64,000 bases of DNA from Hydractinia symbiolongicarpus (taxonomy: Eukaryota > Cnidaria > Hydrozoa > Anthoathecata > Hydractiniidae), in assembly GCF_029227915.1 (NCBI RefSeq), contig NC_079876.1, forward strand, positions 3,040,001 to 3,104,000, in the 5' to 3' direction. The notes below the pieces were generated by a model, which was given only the letters and a program-made list of their open reading frames with translations, did not search any database and had not been told where the DNA came from. The position numbers were made by a program, and so were the translations under genes. Of the stretch, positions 1 to 14,403 are shown in pieces (within the stretch, counting starts at the first letter, position 1; every line of letters starts with the position of its first letter).

Positions 1-2433
1 TTATTAAGCGTGTCATCAAAAATGAAAAGATTTTTGAAAACTGCAAGTCTCATGGGATTTAGTGGTGAAATAATAATTTAAAAAATCGTTCGGGAAATGA
101 CTTTACAACCTGGGTACTTTCTTTGTATACTTTTGATTATACGGGCCGAGTCCGGGATATACGGGAAATTGCGGGTTTTCGTTTGCCGGCAATTAAACTT
201 CTTTTATCCAGCGTCTCATCAAAAATGAAAACATTTTTAAAAACTACAAGTCTCATGCGTTTTAGTGGTGAAAAAATAATTTATAAAATCGTTCGAGAAA
301 TGGGTTTACTCCCTGGGTACGTTCTTTGCATACTTTTGACTATGCGGGCCGAGTCCGGGGTTTACGGGAAATGGCGGGTTTTCGTTTGCCGGCGATTAAA
401 CTTCTTTTATTCAGCGTCTCATCAAAAATGAAAACATTTTTAAAAACTACAAGTCTCATGGGATTTAGTGGTGAAATAATAATTTAAAAAATCGTTCGGG
501 AAATTAGTTTACAACCTGGGTACTTTCTTTGTATACTTTTGACTATACGGGCCGAGTCCGGGATTTACGGGAAATTGCGGGTTTTCGTTTGCCGGCAATT
601 AAACTTCTTTTATTCAGCGTGTCATCAAAAATGAAAACATTTTTAAAAACTACAAGTCTCATGCGTTTTAGTGGTGAAAAAATAATTTAAAGAATCGTTC
701 GGGAAATGAGTTTACTCCCTGGGTACTTTCTTTGTATACTTTTGACTATGGGGGCCGAGTCCGGGGTTTACGTGAAATGGCGGGTTTTCGTTTGCCGGCG
801 ATTAAACTTCTTTTATTCAGCGTCTCATCAAAAATGAAAACATTTTTAAAAACTACAAGTCTCATGGGCTTTAGTGGTGAAATAATAATTTAAAAAATCG
901 TTAGTGAAATGCGTTTACTCCCTGGGTACTTTCTTTGTATATTTTGACTATACGGGCCGAGTCCGGGATTTACTGGAAATCGCAAGTTTTCGTTTGCCGG
1001 CGATTAAACTTCTTTCATTCAGCGTCTCATCAAAAATGAACACATTTTTGAAAAACAAGTCTCATGGGCTTTAGTGGTGAAATAATAATTTAAAAAATGG
1101 TTCGGGAAATGAGTTTACACCCTGGGTAATTTCTTTGGATACTTTTAAATATACGGGCCGAGTCCGGGATTTACGGGAAATCGCAGGTTTTCGTTTGCCG
1201 GCGATTAAACTTCTTTCATTCAGCGTCTCATCAAAAATGAAAACATTTTGGAAAACTACAAGTCCCATGCGTTTTAGTGGTGAAAAAATAATTTAAAAAA
1301 TTGTTCGGGAAATGAGTTTACTCCCTGTGTACTTTCTTTGTATACTTTTAATTATACGGCCCGAGTCCGGTGTGTACGGGAAATGGCGGGTTTTCGTTTG
1401 CCGGCGATTAAACTTCTTTTATTCAGCGTCTCATCAAAAATGAAAACATTTTTGAAAACTACAAGTCTCATGCGTTTTAGTGGTGAAAAGATAATTTAAA
1501 AAATCGTTTTGGAAATGAGTTTACTCACAGGGTACTTTCTTTGTTTACATTCGACTACACGGGCCAAGCCCGGGATTTACAGGAAATCGCAGATTTTCGT
1601 TTGCCGGCGATTAAACCACTTTCATTAAGCGTCTCATCAAAAATGAAAACATTTTTAAAAACTACAAGTCTCATGGGCTTTAGTGGTGAAATAATAATTT
1701 AAAAAATCGTTTGGGAAATTAGTTTACTCCCTGGATACTTTCTTTGTATACTTTTGACTATACGGGCCGAATCCGGGATTTACGGGGAATCGCAGGTTTT
1801 CGTTTGCCGGCAATTAAACTTCTTTTATTCAGCGTCTCATGAAAAATGAAAACATTTTTAAAAACTACAAGTCTCATGCGTTTCAGTGGTGAAAAAATAA
1901 ATTAAAAAATCGTTCGGGAAATGAGTTTACTCCCTGGGTACTATCTTTGTATGCTTTTGGCTATACGGGCCAAGCCCGGGATTTACGGGAACTGTCGGGT
2001 TTTCGTTTGCCGGCGATTAAACTTCTTTTATTCAGCGTCTCATCAGAAATGAAAACATTTTTGAAAACTACAAGTCTTATGCGTTTTAGTGGTGAAAAAA
2101 TAATTGAAAAAATCGTTCTGAAAATGAGTTTACTCACAGGGTACTTTCTTTGTATTCATTCGACTATACGGGCCAAGCCCGGGATTTACGGGAAATCGCG
2201 GGTTTTCGTTTGCCGGCGATTAAACCTCTTTCATTAAGCGTTTCATCAAAAATGAAAACATTTTTGAAAACTACAAGTCTCATTCGTTTTAGTGGTGAGA
2301 AAAAAAATTAAAAAATCGTTCGGGAAATGAGTTTACTCCCTGGGTACTTTCTTTGTATACATTTGACTATACGGGCCAAGCCCGGGATTTACAGGAAATC
2401 GCAGGATTTCGTTTGCCGGCGATTAAACCTCTT
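1..2433 (+). repeat. Higher-order repeat block A1, 12 monomers
   Basis: First of three consecutive blocks delimited by a rare monomer in which TTATTAAGCGTGTCATC is followed by ACTGCAAG. The marker occurs at 1, 2,434, 5,072 and, in slightly altered form, 7,913. The length of 2,433 bp is 12 units. Equivalent positions in the next block are shifted by 2,433 bp at first and by 2,638 bp after the point where this copy lacks one monomer (1,071 corresponds to 3,709; 1,947 corresponds to 4,585). Confidence 0.88.
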
Positions 2434-5071
2434 TTATTAAGCGTGTCATCAAAAATGAAAAGATTTTTGAAAACTGCAAGTCTCATGGGATTTAGTGGTG
2501 AAATAATAATTTAAAAAATCGTTCGGGAAATGAGTTTACAACCTGGGTACTTTCTTTGTATACTTTTGACTATACGGGCCGAGTCCGGGATATACGGGAA
2601 ATTGCGGGTTTTCGTTTGCCGGCAATTAAACTTCTTTTATTCAGCGTCTCATCAAAAATTAAAACATTTTTAAAAACTTTAAGTCTCATGCGTTTTATTG
2701 GTGAAAAAATAATTTAAAGAATCGTTCGGGAAATGAGTTTACTCCCTGGGTACTTTCTTTGTATACTTTTGACTATGCGGGCCGAGTCCGGGGTTTACGG
2801 GAAATGGCGGGTTTTCGTTTGCCGGCAATTAAACTTCTTTTATCCAGCGTCTCATCAAAAATGAAAACATTTTTAAAAACTACAAGTCTCATGCGTTTTA
2901 GTGGTGAAAAAATAATTTATAAAATCGTTCGAGAAATGAGTTTACTCCCTGGGTACTTTCATTTCATACTTTTGACTATGCGGGCCGAGTCCGGGGTTTA
3001 CGGGAAATGGCGGGTTTTCGTTTGCCGGCGATTAAACTTCTTTTATTCAGCGTCTCATCAAAAATGAAAACATTTTTAAAAACTACAAGTCTCATGGGAT
3101 TTAGTGGTGAAATAATAATTTAAAAAATCGTTCGGGAAATTAGTTTACAACCTGGGTACTTTCTTTGTATACTTTTGACTATACGGGCCGAGTCCGGGAT
3201 TTACGGGAAATTGCGGGTTTTCGTTTGCCGGCAATTAAACTTCTTTTATTCAGCGTCTCATCAAAAATGAAAACATTTTTAAAAACTACAAGTCTCATGC
3301 GTTTTAGTGGTGAAAAAATAATTTAAAGAATCGTTCGGGAAATGAGTTTACTCCCTGGGTACTTTCTTTGTATACTTTTGACTATGGGGGCCGAGTCCGG
3401 GGTTTACGTGAAATGGCGGGTTTTCGTTTGCCGGCGATTAAACTTCTTTTATTCAGCGTCTCATCAAAAATGAAAACATTTTTAAAAACTACAAGTCTCA
3501 TGGGCTTTAGTGGTGAAATAATAATTTAAAAAATCGTTAGGGAAATGCGTTTACTCCCTGGGTACTTTCTTTGTATATTTTGACTATACGGGCCGAGTCC
3601 GGGATTTACTGGAAATCGCAAGTTTTCGTTTGCCGGCGATTAAACTTCTTTCATTCAGCGTCTCATCAAAAATGAACACATTTTTGAAAACTACAAGTCT
3701 CATGGGCTTTAGTGGTGAAATAATAATTTAAAAAATAGTTCGGGAAATGAGTTTACACCCTGGGTAATTTCTTTGGATACTTTTAAATATACGGGCCGAG
3801 TCCGGGATTTACGGGAAATCGCAGGTTTTCGTTTGCCGGCGATTAAACTTCTTTCATTCAGCGTCTCATCAAAAATGAAAACATTTTGGAAAACTACAAG
3901 TCCCATGCGTTTTAGTGGTGAAAAAATAATTTAAAAAATTGTTCGGGAAGTGAGTTTACTCCCTGGGTACTTTCTTTGTATACTTTTAATTATACGGCCC
4001 GAGTCCGGTGTGTACGGGAAATGGCGGGTTTTCGTTTGCCGGCGATTAAACTTCTTTTATTCAGCGTCTCATCAAAAATGAAAACATTTTTGAAAACTAC
4101 AAGTCTCATGCGTTTTAGTGGTGAAGAGATAATTTAAAAAATCGTTTTGGAAATGAGTTTACTCACAGGGTACTTTCTTTGTATACATTCGACTACACGG
4201 GCCAAGCCCGGGATTTACAGGAAATCGCAGGTTTTCGTTTGCCGGCGATTAAACCACTTTCATTAAGCGTCTCATCAAAAATGAAAACATTTTTAAAAAC
4301 TACAAGTCTCATGGGCTTTAGTGGTGAAATAATAATTTAAAAAATCGTTTGGGAAATTAGTTTACTCCCTGGATACTTTCTTTGTATACTTTTGACTATA
4401 CGGGCCGAATCCGGGATTTACGGGAAATCGCAGGTTTTCGTTTGCCGGCAATTAAACTTCTTTTATTCAGCGTCTCATGAAAAATGAAAGCATTTTTAAA
4501 AACTACAAGTCTCATGCGTTTCAGTGGTGAAAAAATAAATTAAAAAATCGTTCGGGAAATGAGTTTACTCCCTGGGTACTATCTTTGTATGCTTTTGACT
4601 ATACGGGCCAAGCCCGGGATTTACGGGAACTGTCGGGTTTTCGTTTGCCGGCGATTAAACTTCTTTTATTCAGCGTCTCATCAGAAATGAAAACATTTTT
4701 GAAAACTACAAGTCTTATGCGTTTTAGTGGTGAAAAAATAATTGAAAAAATCGTTCTGAAAATGAGTTTACTCACAGGGTACTTTCTTTGTATTCATTCG
4801 ACTATACGGGCCAAGCCCGGGATTTACGGGAAATCGCGGGTTTTCGTTTGCCGGCGATTAAACCTCTTTCATTAAGCGTTTCATCAAAAATGAAAACATT
4901 TTTGAAAACTACAAGTCTCATTCGTTTTAGTGGTGAGAAAAAAAATTAAAAAATCGTTCGGGAAATGAGTTTACTCCCTGGGTACTTTCTTTGTATACAT
5001 TTGACTATACGGGCCAAGCCCGGGATTTACAGGAAATCGCAGGATTTCGTTTGCCGGCGATTAAACCTCTT
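2434..5071 (+). repeat. Higher-order repeat block A2, 13 monomers
   Basis: This block is 2,638 bp, 13 units. It carries the same monomer series as A1 with almost identical private variants, plus one extra unit near 2,640-2,840 that has the GACTATGCGGG and GGGTTTACGGGAAATGG variants. Confidence 0.88.
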
Positions 5072-7912
5072 TTATTAAGCGTGTCATCAAAAATGAAAAG
5101 ATTTTTGAAAACTGCAAGTCTCATGGGATTTAGTGGTGAAATAATAATTTAAAAAATCGTTCGGGAAATGAGTTTACAACCTGGGTACTTTCTTTGTATA
5201 CTTTTGACTATACGGGCCGAGTCCGGGATATACGGGAAATTGCGGGTTTTCGTTTGCCGGCAATTAAACTTCTTTTATTCAGCGTCTCATCAAAAATTAA
5301 AACATTTTTAAAAACTACAAGTCTCATGCGTTTTAGTGGTGAAAAAATAATTTAAAGAATCGTTCGGGAAATGAGTTTACTCCCTGGGTACTTTCTTTGT
5401 ATACTTTTGACTATGCGGGCCGAGTCCGGGGTTTACGGGAAATGGCGGGTTTTCGTTTGCCGGCGATTAAACTTCTTTTATTCAGCGTCTCATCAAAAAT
5501 GAAAACATTTTTAAAAACTACAAGTCTCATGGGATTTAGTGGTGAAATAATAATTTAAAAAATCGTTCGGGAAATGAGTTTACAACCTATGTACTTTCTT
5601 TGTATACTTTTGACTATACGGGCCGAGTCCGGGATTTACGGGAAATTGCGGGTTTTCGTTTGCCGGCAATTAAACTTCTTTTATTCAGCGTCTCATCAAA
5701 AATTAAAACATTTTTAAAAACTACAAGTCTCATGCGTTTTAGTGGTGAAAAAATAATTTAAAGAATCGTTCGGGAAATGAGTTTACTCCCTGGGTACTTT
5801 CTTTGTATACTTTTGACTATGCGGGCCGAGTCCGGGGTTTACGGGAAATGGCGGGTTTTCGTTTGCCGGCGATTAAACTTCTTTTATTCAGCGTCTCATC
5901 AAAAATGAAAACATTTTTAAAAACTACAAGTCTCATGGGATTTAGTGGTGAAATAATAATTTAAAAAATCGTTCGGGAAATGAGTTTACAACCTATGTAC
6001 TTTCTTTGTATACTTTTGACTATACGGGCCGAGTCCGGGATTTACGGGAAATTGCGGGTTTTCGTTTGCCGGCAATTAAACTTCTTTTATTCAGCGTCTC
6101 ATCAAAAATGAAAACACTTTTAAAAACTACAAGTCTCATGCGTTTTAGTGGTGAAAAAATAATTTAAAGAATCGTTCGGGAAATGAGTTTACTCCCTGGG
6201 TACTTTCTTTGTATACTTTTGACTATGCGGGCCGAGTCCGGGGTTTACGGGAAATGGCGGGTTTTCGTTTGCCGGCGATTAAACTTCTTTTATTCAGCGT
6301 CTCATCAAAAATGAAAACATTTTTAAAAACTACAAGTCTCATGGGCTTTAGTGGTGAAATAATAATTTAAAAAATCGTTAGGGAAATGCGTTTACTCCCT
6401 GGGTACTTTCTTTGTATATTTTGACTATACGGGCCGAGTCCAGGATTTACGGGAAATCGCAAGTTTTCGTTTGCCGGCGATTAAACTTCTTTCATTCAGC
6501 GTCTCATCAAAAATGAACACATTTTTGAAAACTACAAGTCTCATGCGTTTTAGTGGTGAAAATATAATTTAAAAAATCGTTCGGGAAATGAGTTTACTCC
6601 CTGGGTACTTTCTTTGTATACTTTTGACTATACGGGCCGAGTCCGGGATTTACGGGAAGTCGCGGGTTTTCGTTTGCCGGCGATTAAACTCCTTTTATTC
6701 AGCGTCTAATCAAAAATGGAAACATTTTTAAAAACTACAAGTCTCATGGGCTTTAGTGGTGAAATAATAATTTAAAAAATAGTTCGGGAAATGAGTTTAC
6801 ACCCTGGGTACTTTCTTTGAATACTTTTAAATATACGGGCCGAGTCCGGGATTTACGGGAAATCGCAGGTTTTCGTTTGCCGGCGATTAAACTTCTTTCA
6901 TTCAGCGTCTCATCAAAAATGAAAACATTTTTGAAAACTACAAGTCCCATGCGTTTTAGTGGTGAAAAAATAATTTAAAAAATTGTTCGGGAAATGAGTT
7001 TACTCCCTGGGTACTTTCCTTGTATACTTTTAATTATACGGCCCGAGTCCGGTGTGTACGGGAAATGGCGGGTTTTCGTTTGCCGGCGATTAAACTTCTT
7101 TTATTCAGCGTCTCATCAAAAATGAAAACATTTTTGAAAACTACAAGTCTCATGCGTTTTAGTGGTGAAAAGATAATTTAAAAAATCGTTTTGGAAATGA
7201 GTTTACTCACAGGGTACTTTCTTTGTATACATTCGACTACAAGGGCCAAGCCCGGGATTTACAGGAAATCGCAGGTTTTCGTTTGCCGGCGATTAAACCA
7301 CTTTCATTTAGCGTCTCATCAAAAATGAAAACATTTTTAAAAACTACAAGTCTCATTCGTTTTAGTGGTGAGAAAAAAAATTAAAAAATCGTTCGGGAAA
7401 TGAGTTTACTCCCTGGGTACTTTCTTTGTATACTTTTGACTATACGGGCCGAATCCGGGATTTACGGGAAATCGCAGGTTTTCGTTTGCCGGCGATTAAA
7501 CTTCTTTTATTCAGCGTCTCATCAGAAATGAAAACATTTTTGAAAACTACAAGTCTTATGCGTTTTAGTGGTGAAAAAATAATTGAAAAAATCGTTCTCG
7601 AAATGAGTTTACTCACAGGGTACTTTCTTTGTATTCATTCGACTATACGGGCCAACCCCGGGATTTACGGGAAATCGCGGGTTTTCGTTTGCCGGCGATT
7701 AAACCTCTTTCATTAAGCGTTTCATCAAAAATGAAAACATTTTTGAAAACTACAAGTCTCATTCGTTTTAGTGGTGAGAAAAAAAATTAAAAAATCGTTC
7801 GGGAAATGAGTTTACTCCCTGGGTACTTTCTTTGTATACATTTGACTATACGGGCCAAGCCCGGGATTTACAGGAAATCGCAGGATTTCGTTTGCCGGCG
7901 ATTAAACCTCTT
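5072..7912 (+). repeat. Higher-order repeat block A3, 14 monomers
   Basis: This block is 2,841 bp, 14 units. Relative to A2 it gained units through a tandem two-monomer duplication (copies at 5,280-5,685 and 5,686-6,091, spacing 406 bp, marked by ACAACCTATG at 5,582 and 5,988). It also has rearranged units around 7.3-7.5 kb, where some A2 monomers are missing. Confidence 0.82.
5280..6091 (+). repeat. Tandem 406-bp two-monomer duplication
   Basis: Two consecutive 406-bp units are nearly identical. Both contain the private ATCAAAAATTAAAAC variant (5,280 and 5,686) and the rare ACCTATGTAC in place of ACCTGGGTAC (5,584 and 5,990). Sharing of private variants shows recent duplication. Confidence 0.85.
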
Positions 7913-8759
7913 TTATTAAGCGTGTCATCAAAAATGAAAAAATTTTTGAAAACTGCAAGTCTCATGCGTTTTAGTGGTGAAAAAATAAAGGTGAAAAAAT
8001 CGTTTCGGAAATGAGTTTACTCCCTGGGTACTTTCTTTGTATACTTTTGACTATACGGGCCGAGTCCGGGATTTACGGGAAGTCGCGGGTTTTCGTTTGC
8101 CGGCAATTAAACTTCTTTTATTCAGCATCTCATCAAAAATGAAAACATTTTTAAAACCTACAAGTCTCATGGGATTTAGTGGTGAAATAATAATTTAAAA
8201 AATTGTTCGGGAAATGAGTTTACACCCCGGGTACTTTATTTGTATACTTTTGACTATACGGGCCGAGTCCGGGATTTACGGGAAATCGCAGGTTTTCGTT
8301 TGGCGGCGATTAAACTTCTTTTATTCAGCGTCTCATCAAAAATGAAAACATTTTTGAAAACTACAAGTCTCATGCGTTTTAGTGGTGAAAAAATAATTTA
8401 TAAAATCGTTCGGGAAATGAGTTTACTCCCTGGGTACTTTCTTTGTATACTTTTGACTATACGGGCCGAGTCCGGGATTTACGGGAAGTCGCGGGTTTTC
8501 GTTTGCCGGCGATTAAACTTCTTTTATTCAGCGTCTCATCAAAAATGAAAATATTTTTAAATACTACTAGTCTCATGGGCTTTAGTGGTGAAATAATAAT
8601 TTAAAAAATCGTTCGGGAAATGAGTTTACTCCCTGGGTACTTTCTTTGTATACTTTTAACTATGCGGGCCGAGTCCGGGGTTTACGGGAAATGGCGGGTT
8701 TTCGTTTGCCGGCGATTAAACTTCTTTTATTAAGCGTCTCATCAAAAATGAAAACGTTT

Positions 8760-11700
8760 TTGAAAACTACAAGTCTCAAGCGTTTTAGTGGTGAAAAGAT
8801 AATTTAAAAAATCGTTTTGGAAATGAGTTTACTCACAGGGTACTTTCTTTGTATACAATCGACTATACGGGCCAAGCCCGGGATTTACGGGAAATCGCCG
8901 GTTTTCGTTTGCCGGCAATTAAACCACTTTCATTAATCGTCTCATCAAAAATGAAAACATTTCTGAAAACTACAAGTCTCATGCGTTTTAGTGGTGAAAA
9001 AATAATTTAAAAATTCGTTCGGGAAATGAGTTTACTCACTGGGTACTTTCCTTGTATACTTTTGAATATACGGGCCGAGTCCGAGATTTACGGGAAATCG
9101 CAGGCTTTCGTTTGCCGGCGATTAAACTTCTTTTATTCAGCGTCTCATCAAAAATGAAAACATTTTTAAAAACTACAAGTCTCATGGGATTTAGTGGTGA
9201 AATAATAATTTAAATAATCGTTTGGGAAATGAGTTTACTCCCTGGGTACTTTCTTTGTATACTTTTGACTATACGGGCCGAGTCCGGGATTTACGGGAAA
9301 TCGCAGGTTTTCGTTTGCCGGCGATTAAACTTCTTTTATTTAGCGTCTCATCAAAAATGAAAACATTTTTGAAAACTAACCTGGGTATTAAGCGTCTCAT
9401 CAAAAATGAAAAGATTTCTGAAAACTACAAGTCTCATGCGTTTTAGTGGTGAAAAAATAATTTAAAAAATCGTTCGGGAAATGAGTTTACTCCCTGGGTA
9501 CTTTCTTTTATACTTTTGACTATACGGGCCGAATCCGGGATTTACGGAAAATCGCGGGTTTTCGTTTGCCGGCGATTAAACTTTTTTTACTCAGCGTCTC
9601 ATCAAAAATGAAAAGATTTCTGAAAACTACAAGTCTCATGCGTTTTAGTGGTGAAAAAATAATTTAAAAAATCGTTCGGGAAATGAGTTTACTCCCTGGG
9701 TACTTTCTTTTATACTTTTGACTATACGGGCCGAATCCGGGATTTACGGAAAATCGCGGGTTTTCGTTTGCCGGCGATTAAACTTTTTTTACTCAGCGTC
9801 TCATCAAAAATGAAAACATTTTTAAAAACTACAAGTCTCATGGGCTTTAGTGGTGAAATAATAATTTAAAAAATCGTTTGGGAAATTAGCTTACTCCCTG
9901 GTACTTTCTTTGTATACTTTTGACTATACGGGCCGAGGCCGGGATTTACGGGAAATCGCAGGCTTTCGTTTGCCGGCGATTAAACTTCTTTTATTAAGCG
10001 TCTCATCAAAAATGAAAACATTTTTGAAAACTACAAGTCTCATGCGTTTTAGTGGTGAAAAAATAAATTAAAAAATCGTTCGGGAAATGAGTTTACTTCC
10101 TGGGTACTATCTTTGTATACTTTTGACTATACGGGCCAAGCCCGGGATTTACGGGAAATGGCGGGTTTTCGTTTGCCGGCGATTAAACTTCTTTTATTCA
10201 GCGTCTCATCAAAAATGAAAACATTTTTAAAAACAACAAGTCTCATACGTTTTAGTGGTGAAAAAAAAATTTAAAAAATCGTTCGGGAAATGAGTTTACA
10301 CCCTGGGTACTCTCTTTGTATACTTTTGACTATACGGGCCGAGTCCGGGATTTACTGGAAATCGCAGGTTTTCGTTTGCCGGCGATTAAACTTCTTTTAT
10401 TCAGCGTCTCATCAAAAATGAAAACATTTTTAAAAACTACAAGTCTCATGGGCTTTAGTGGTGAAATAATAATTTAAAAAATCGTTCGGGAAATGAGTTT
10501 ACACCCTGGGTACCTTCTTTGTATACTTTTGACTATACGGGCCGAGTCCGGGATTTACAGGAAATCGCAGGTTTTCGTTTGCCAGCGATTAAACTTCTTT
10601 TATTCAGCGTCTCATCAAAAATGAAAACATTTTTGAAAACTACAAGTCTCATGCGTTTTAATGGTGAAAAAATAATTTAAAAATTCGTTTGGGAAATGAG
10701 TTTACTCACTGGGTACTTTCCTTGTATACGTTTGACTATACGGGCCGAGACCGGGATTTACGGGAAATCTCGGGTTTTCGTTTGCCGGTGATTAAACTTC
10801 TTTTATTCACGTCTCATCAAAAATGAAAACATTTTTAAAAACTACAAGTCTCATGGGCTTTACTGGTGAAATAATAATTTAAAAAATCGTTTGGGAAATG
10901 AGTTTACTCCCTGGGTACTTTCTTTGTATACTTTTGACTATACGGGCCGAGTCCGGGATTTACGGGAAATCGCAGGTTTTCGTTTGCCGGCGACTAAACT
11001 TCTTTTATTCAGCGTCTCATCAAAAATAAAAACATTTTTGAAAACTACAAGTCTCATGCGTTTTAGTGGTGAAAAAATAATTTAAAAAATCGTTCGGGAA
11101 ATGAGTTTACACCCTGGGTACTCTCTTTGTATACTTTTGACTATACGGGCCGAGTCCGGGATTTACGGGAAATCGCAGGTTTTCGTTCGCCGGCGATTAA
11201 ACTTCTTTTATTCAGCGTCTCATCAAAAATGAAAACATTTTTGAAAACTACAAGTCTCATGCTTTTTAGTGGTGAAAAAATAATTTAAAAAATCGTTCGG
11301 GAAATGAGTTTACACCCTGGGTACTCTCTTTGTATACTTTTGACTATACGGGCCGAGTCCGGGATTTACTGGAAATCGCAGGTTTTCGTTTGCCGGCGAT
11401 TAAACTTCTTTTATTCAGCGTCTCATCAAAAATGAAAACATTTTTAAAAACAACAAGTCTCATGCGTTTTAGTGGTGAAAAAAAAATTTAAAAAATCCTT
11501 CGGGAAATGAGTTTACACCCTGGGTACTCTCTTTGTATACTTTTGACTATACGGGCCGAGTCCGGGATTTACTGGAAATCGCAGGTTTTCGTTTGCCGGC
11601 GATTAATCTTCTTTTATTCAGCGTCTCATCAAAAATGAAAACATTTTTAAAAACTACAAGTCTCATGCGTTTTAATGGTGAAAAAATAATTTAAAAATTC

Positions 11701-13020
11701 GTTAGGGAAATGAGTTTACTCACTGGGTACTTTCCTTGTATACGTTTGACTATACGGGCCGAGACCGGGATTTACGGGAAATTGCGGGTTTTCGTTTGCC
11801 GGTGATTAAACTTCTTTTATTCACGTCTCATCAAAAATGAAAACATTTTTAAAAACTACAAGTGTCATGGGCTTTACTGGTGAAATAATAATTTAAAAAA
11901 TCGTTTGGGAAATGAGTTTACTCCCTGGGTACTTTCTTTGTATACTTTTGACTATACGGGCCGAGTCCGGGATTTACTGGAAATCGCAGGTTTTCGTTTG
12001 CCGGCGATTAATCTTCTTTTATTCAGCGTCTCATCAAAAATGAAAACATTTTTAAAAACTACAAGTCTCATGCGTTTTAATGGTGAAAAAATAATTTAAA
12101 AATTCGTTAGGGAAATGAGTTTACTCACTGGGTACTTTCCTTGTATACGTTTGACTATACGGGCCGAGACCGGGATTTACGGGAAATTGCGGGTTTTCGT
12201 TTGCCGGTGATTAAACTTCTTTTATTCACGTCTCATCAAAAATGAAAACATTTTTAAAAACTACAAGTGTCATGGGCTTTACTGGTGAAATAATAATTTA
12301 AAAAATCGTTTGGGAAATGAGTTTACTCCCTGGGTACTTTCTTTGTATACTTTTGACTATACGGGCCGAGTCCGGGATTTACGGGAAATCGCAGGTTTTC
12401 GTTTGCCGGCGATTAAACTTCTTTTATTCAGCGTCTCATCAAAAATGAAAACATTTTTGAAAACTACAAGTCTCATGCGTTTTAGTGGTGAAAAAATAAT
12501 TTAAAAAATTGTTCGGGAAATGAGTTTACACCCTGGGTACTCTCTTTGTATACTTTTGACTATACGGGCCGAGTCCGGGATTTACGGGAAATCGCAGGTT
12601 TTCGTTCGCCGGCGATTAAACTTTTTTTATTCAGCGTCTCATCAAAAATGAAAATATTTTTGAAAACTACAAGTCTCATGCTTTTTAGTGGTAAAAAAAT
12701 AATTTAAAAAATCGTTCGGGAAATGAGTTTACACCCTGGGTACTCTCTTTGTATACTTTTGACTATACGGGCCGAGTCCGGGATTTACTGGAAATCGCAG
12801 GTTTTCGTTTGCCGGCAATTAAACTTCTTTTATTCAGCGTCTCATCAAAAATGAAAACATTTTTGAAAACTACAAGTCTCATGCGTTTTAGTGGTGAAAA
12901 AAAAATTTAAAAAATCCTTCGGGAAATGAGTTTACACCCAGGGTACTCTCTTTGTATACTTTTGACTATACGGGCCGAGTCCGGGATTTAATGGAAATCG
13001 CAGGTTTTTTTTTGCCGGCG
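8760..13020 (+). repeat. Segmental duplication within the array, copy 1
   Basis: This is the same ordered series of variant monomers as at about 17,780-21,440. The offset is about 9,021 bp at the start. It drops to about 8,819 where copy 1 has one extra monomer (9.4-9.8 kb), and to about 8,416 after a 405-bp dimer repeated only in copy 1 (11.58-12.39 kb). Ends are approximate. Confidence 0.8.
9379..9427 (+). repeat. 49-bp expansion inside a monomer, copy 1
   Basis: After GAAAACTA the monomer does not continue with CAAGTCTC. It reads ACCTGGGTATT (11 bp) and then repeats 38 bp of itself, from AAGCGTCTC to GAAAACTA, before going on normally. The 11-bp island resembles the CCTGGGTA landmark joined to the end of TTTTATT. 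The longer unit therefore looks like two adjacent monomers with two internal deletions. Confidence 0.85.
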
Positions 13021-14403
13021 ATTAATCTTCTTTTATTCAGCGTCTCATCAAAAATGAAAACATTTATAAAAACTACAAGTCTCATGGGATTTAGTGGTGA
13101 AATAATAATTTAAAAAATTGTTCGGGAAATGAGTTTACACCCCGGGTACTTTATTTGTATACTTTTGACTATACGGGCCGAGTCCGGGATTTACTGGAAA
13201 TCGCAGGTTTTCGTTTGCCGGCGATTAATCTTCTTTTATTCAGCGTCTCATCAAAAATGAAAACATTTTTAAAAACTACAAGTCTCATGCGTTTTAATGG
13301 TGAAAAAATAATTTAAAAATTCGTTAGGGAAATGAGTTTACTCACTGGGTACTTTCCTTGTATACGTTTGACTATACGGGCCGAGACCGGGATTTACGGG
13401 AAATTGCGGGTTTTCGTTTGCCGGTGATTAAACTTCTTTTATTCACGTCTCATCAAAAATGAAAACATTTTTAAAAACTACAAGTGTCATGGGCTTTACT
13501 GGTGAAATAATAATTTAAAAAATCGTTTGGGAAATGAGTTTACTCCCTGGGTACTTTCTTTGTATACTTTTGACTATACGGGCCGAGTCCGGGATTTACG
13601 GGAAATCGCAGGTTTTCGTTTGCCGGCGATTAAACTTCTTTTATTCAGCGTCTCATCAAAAATGAAAACATTTTTGAAAACTACAAGTCTCATGCGTTTT
13701 AGTGGTGAAAAAATAATTTAAAAAATTGTTCGGGAAATGAGTTTACACCCTGGGTACTCTCTTTGTATACTTTTGACTATACGGGCCGAGTCCGGGATTT
13801 ACGGGAAATCGCAGGTTTTCGTTCGCCGGCGATTAAACTTTTTTTATTCAGCGTCTCATCAAAAATGAAAATATTTTTGAAAACTACAAGTCTCATGCTT
13901 TTTAGTGGTAAAAAAATAATTTAAAAAATCGTTCGGGAAATGAGTTTACACCCTGGGTACTCTCTTTGTATACTTTTGACTATACGGGCCGAGTCCGGGA
14001 TTTACTGGAAATCGCAGGTTTTCGTTTGCCGGCAATTAAACTTCTTTTATTCAGCGTCTCATCAAAAATGAAAACATTTTTGAAAACTACAAGTCTCATG
14101 CGTTTTAGTGGTGAAAAAAAAATTTAAAAAATCCTTCGGGAAATGAGTTTACACCCAGGGTACTCTCTTTGTATACTTTTGACTATACGGGCCGAGTCCG
14201 GGATTTAATGGAAATCGCAGGTTTTTTTTTGCCGGCGATTAATCTTCTTTTATTCAGCGTCTCATCAAAAATGAAAACATTTATAAAAACTACAAGTCTC
14301 ATGGGATTTAGTGGTGAAATAATAATTTAAAAAATTGTTCGGGAAATGAGTTTACACCCCGGGTACTTTATTTGTATACTTTTGACTATACGGGCCGAGT
14401 CCG
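11970..14403 (+). repeat. Tandem 6-monomer blocks (1,217 bp each)
   Basis: Two blocks, about 11,970-13,186 and 13,187-14,403, share all private variants at a spacing of 1,217 bp. Examples are the nine-T run at 13,005-13,013 and 14,222-14,230, and the variant pairs at 12,310 and 13,527. Ends are approximate. Confidence 0.8.
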
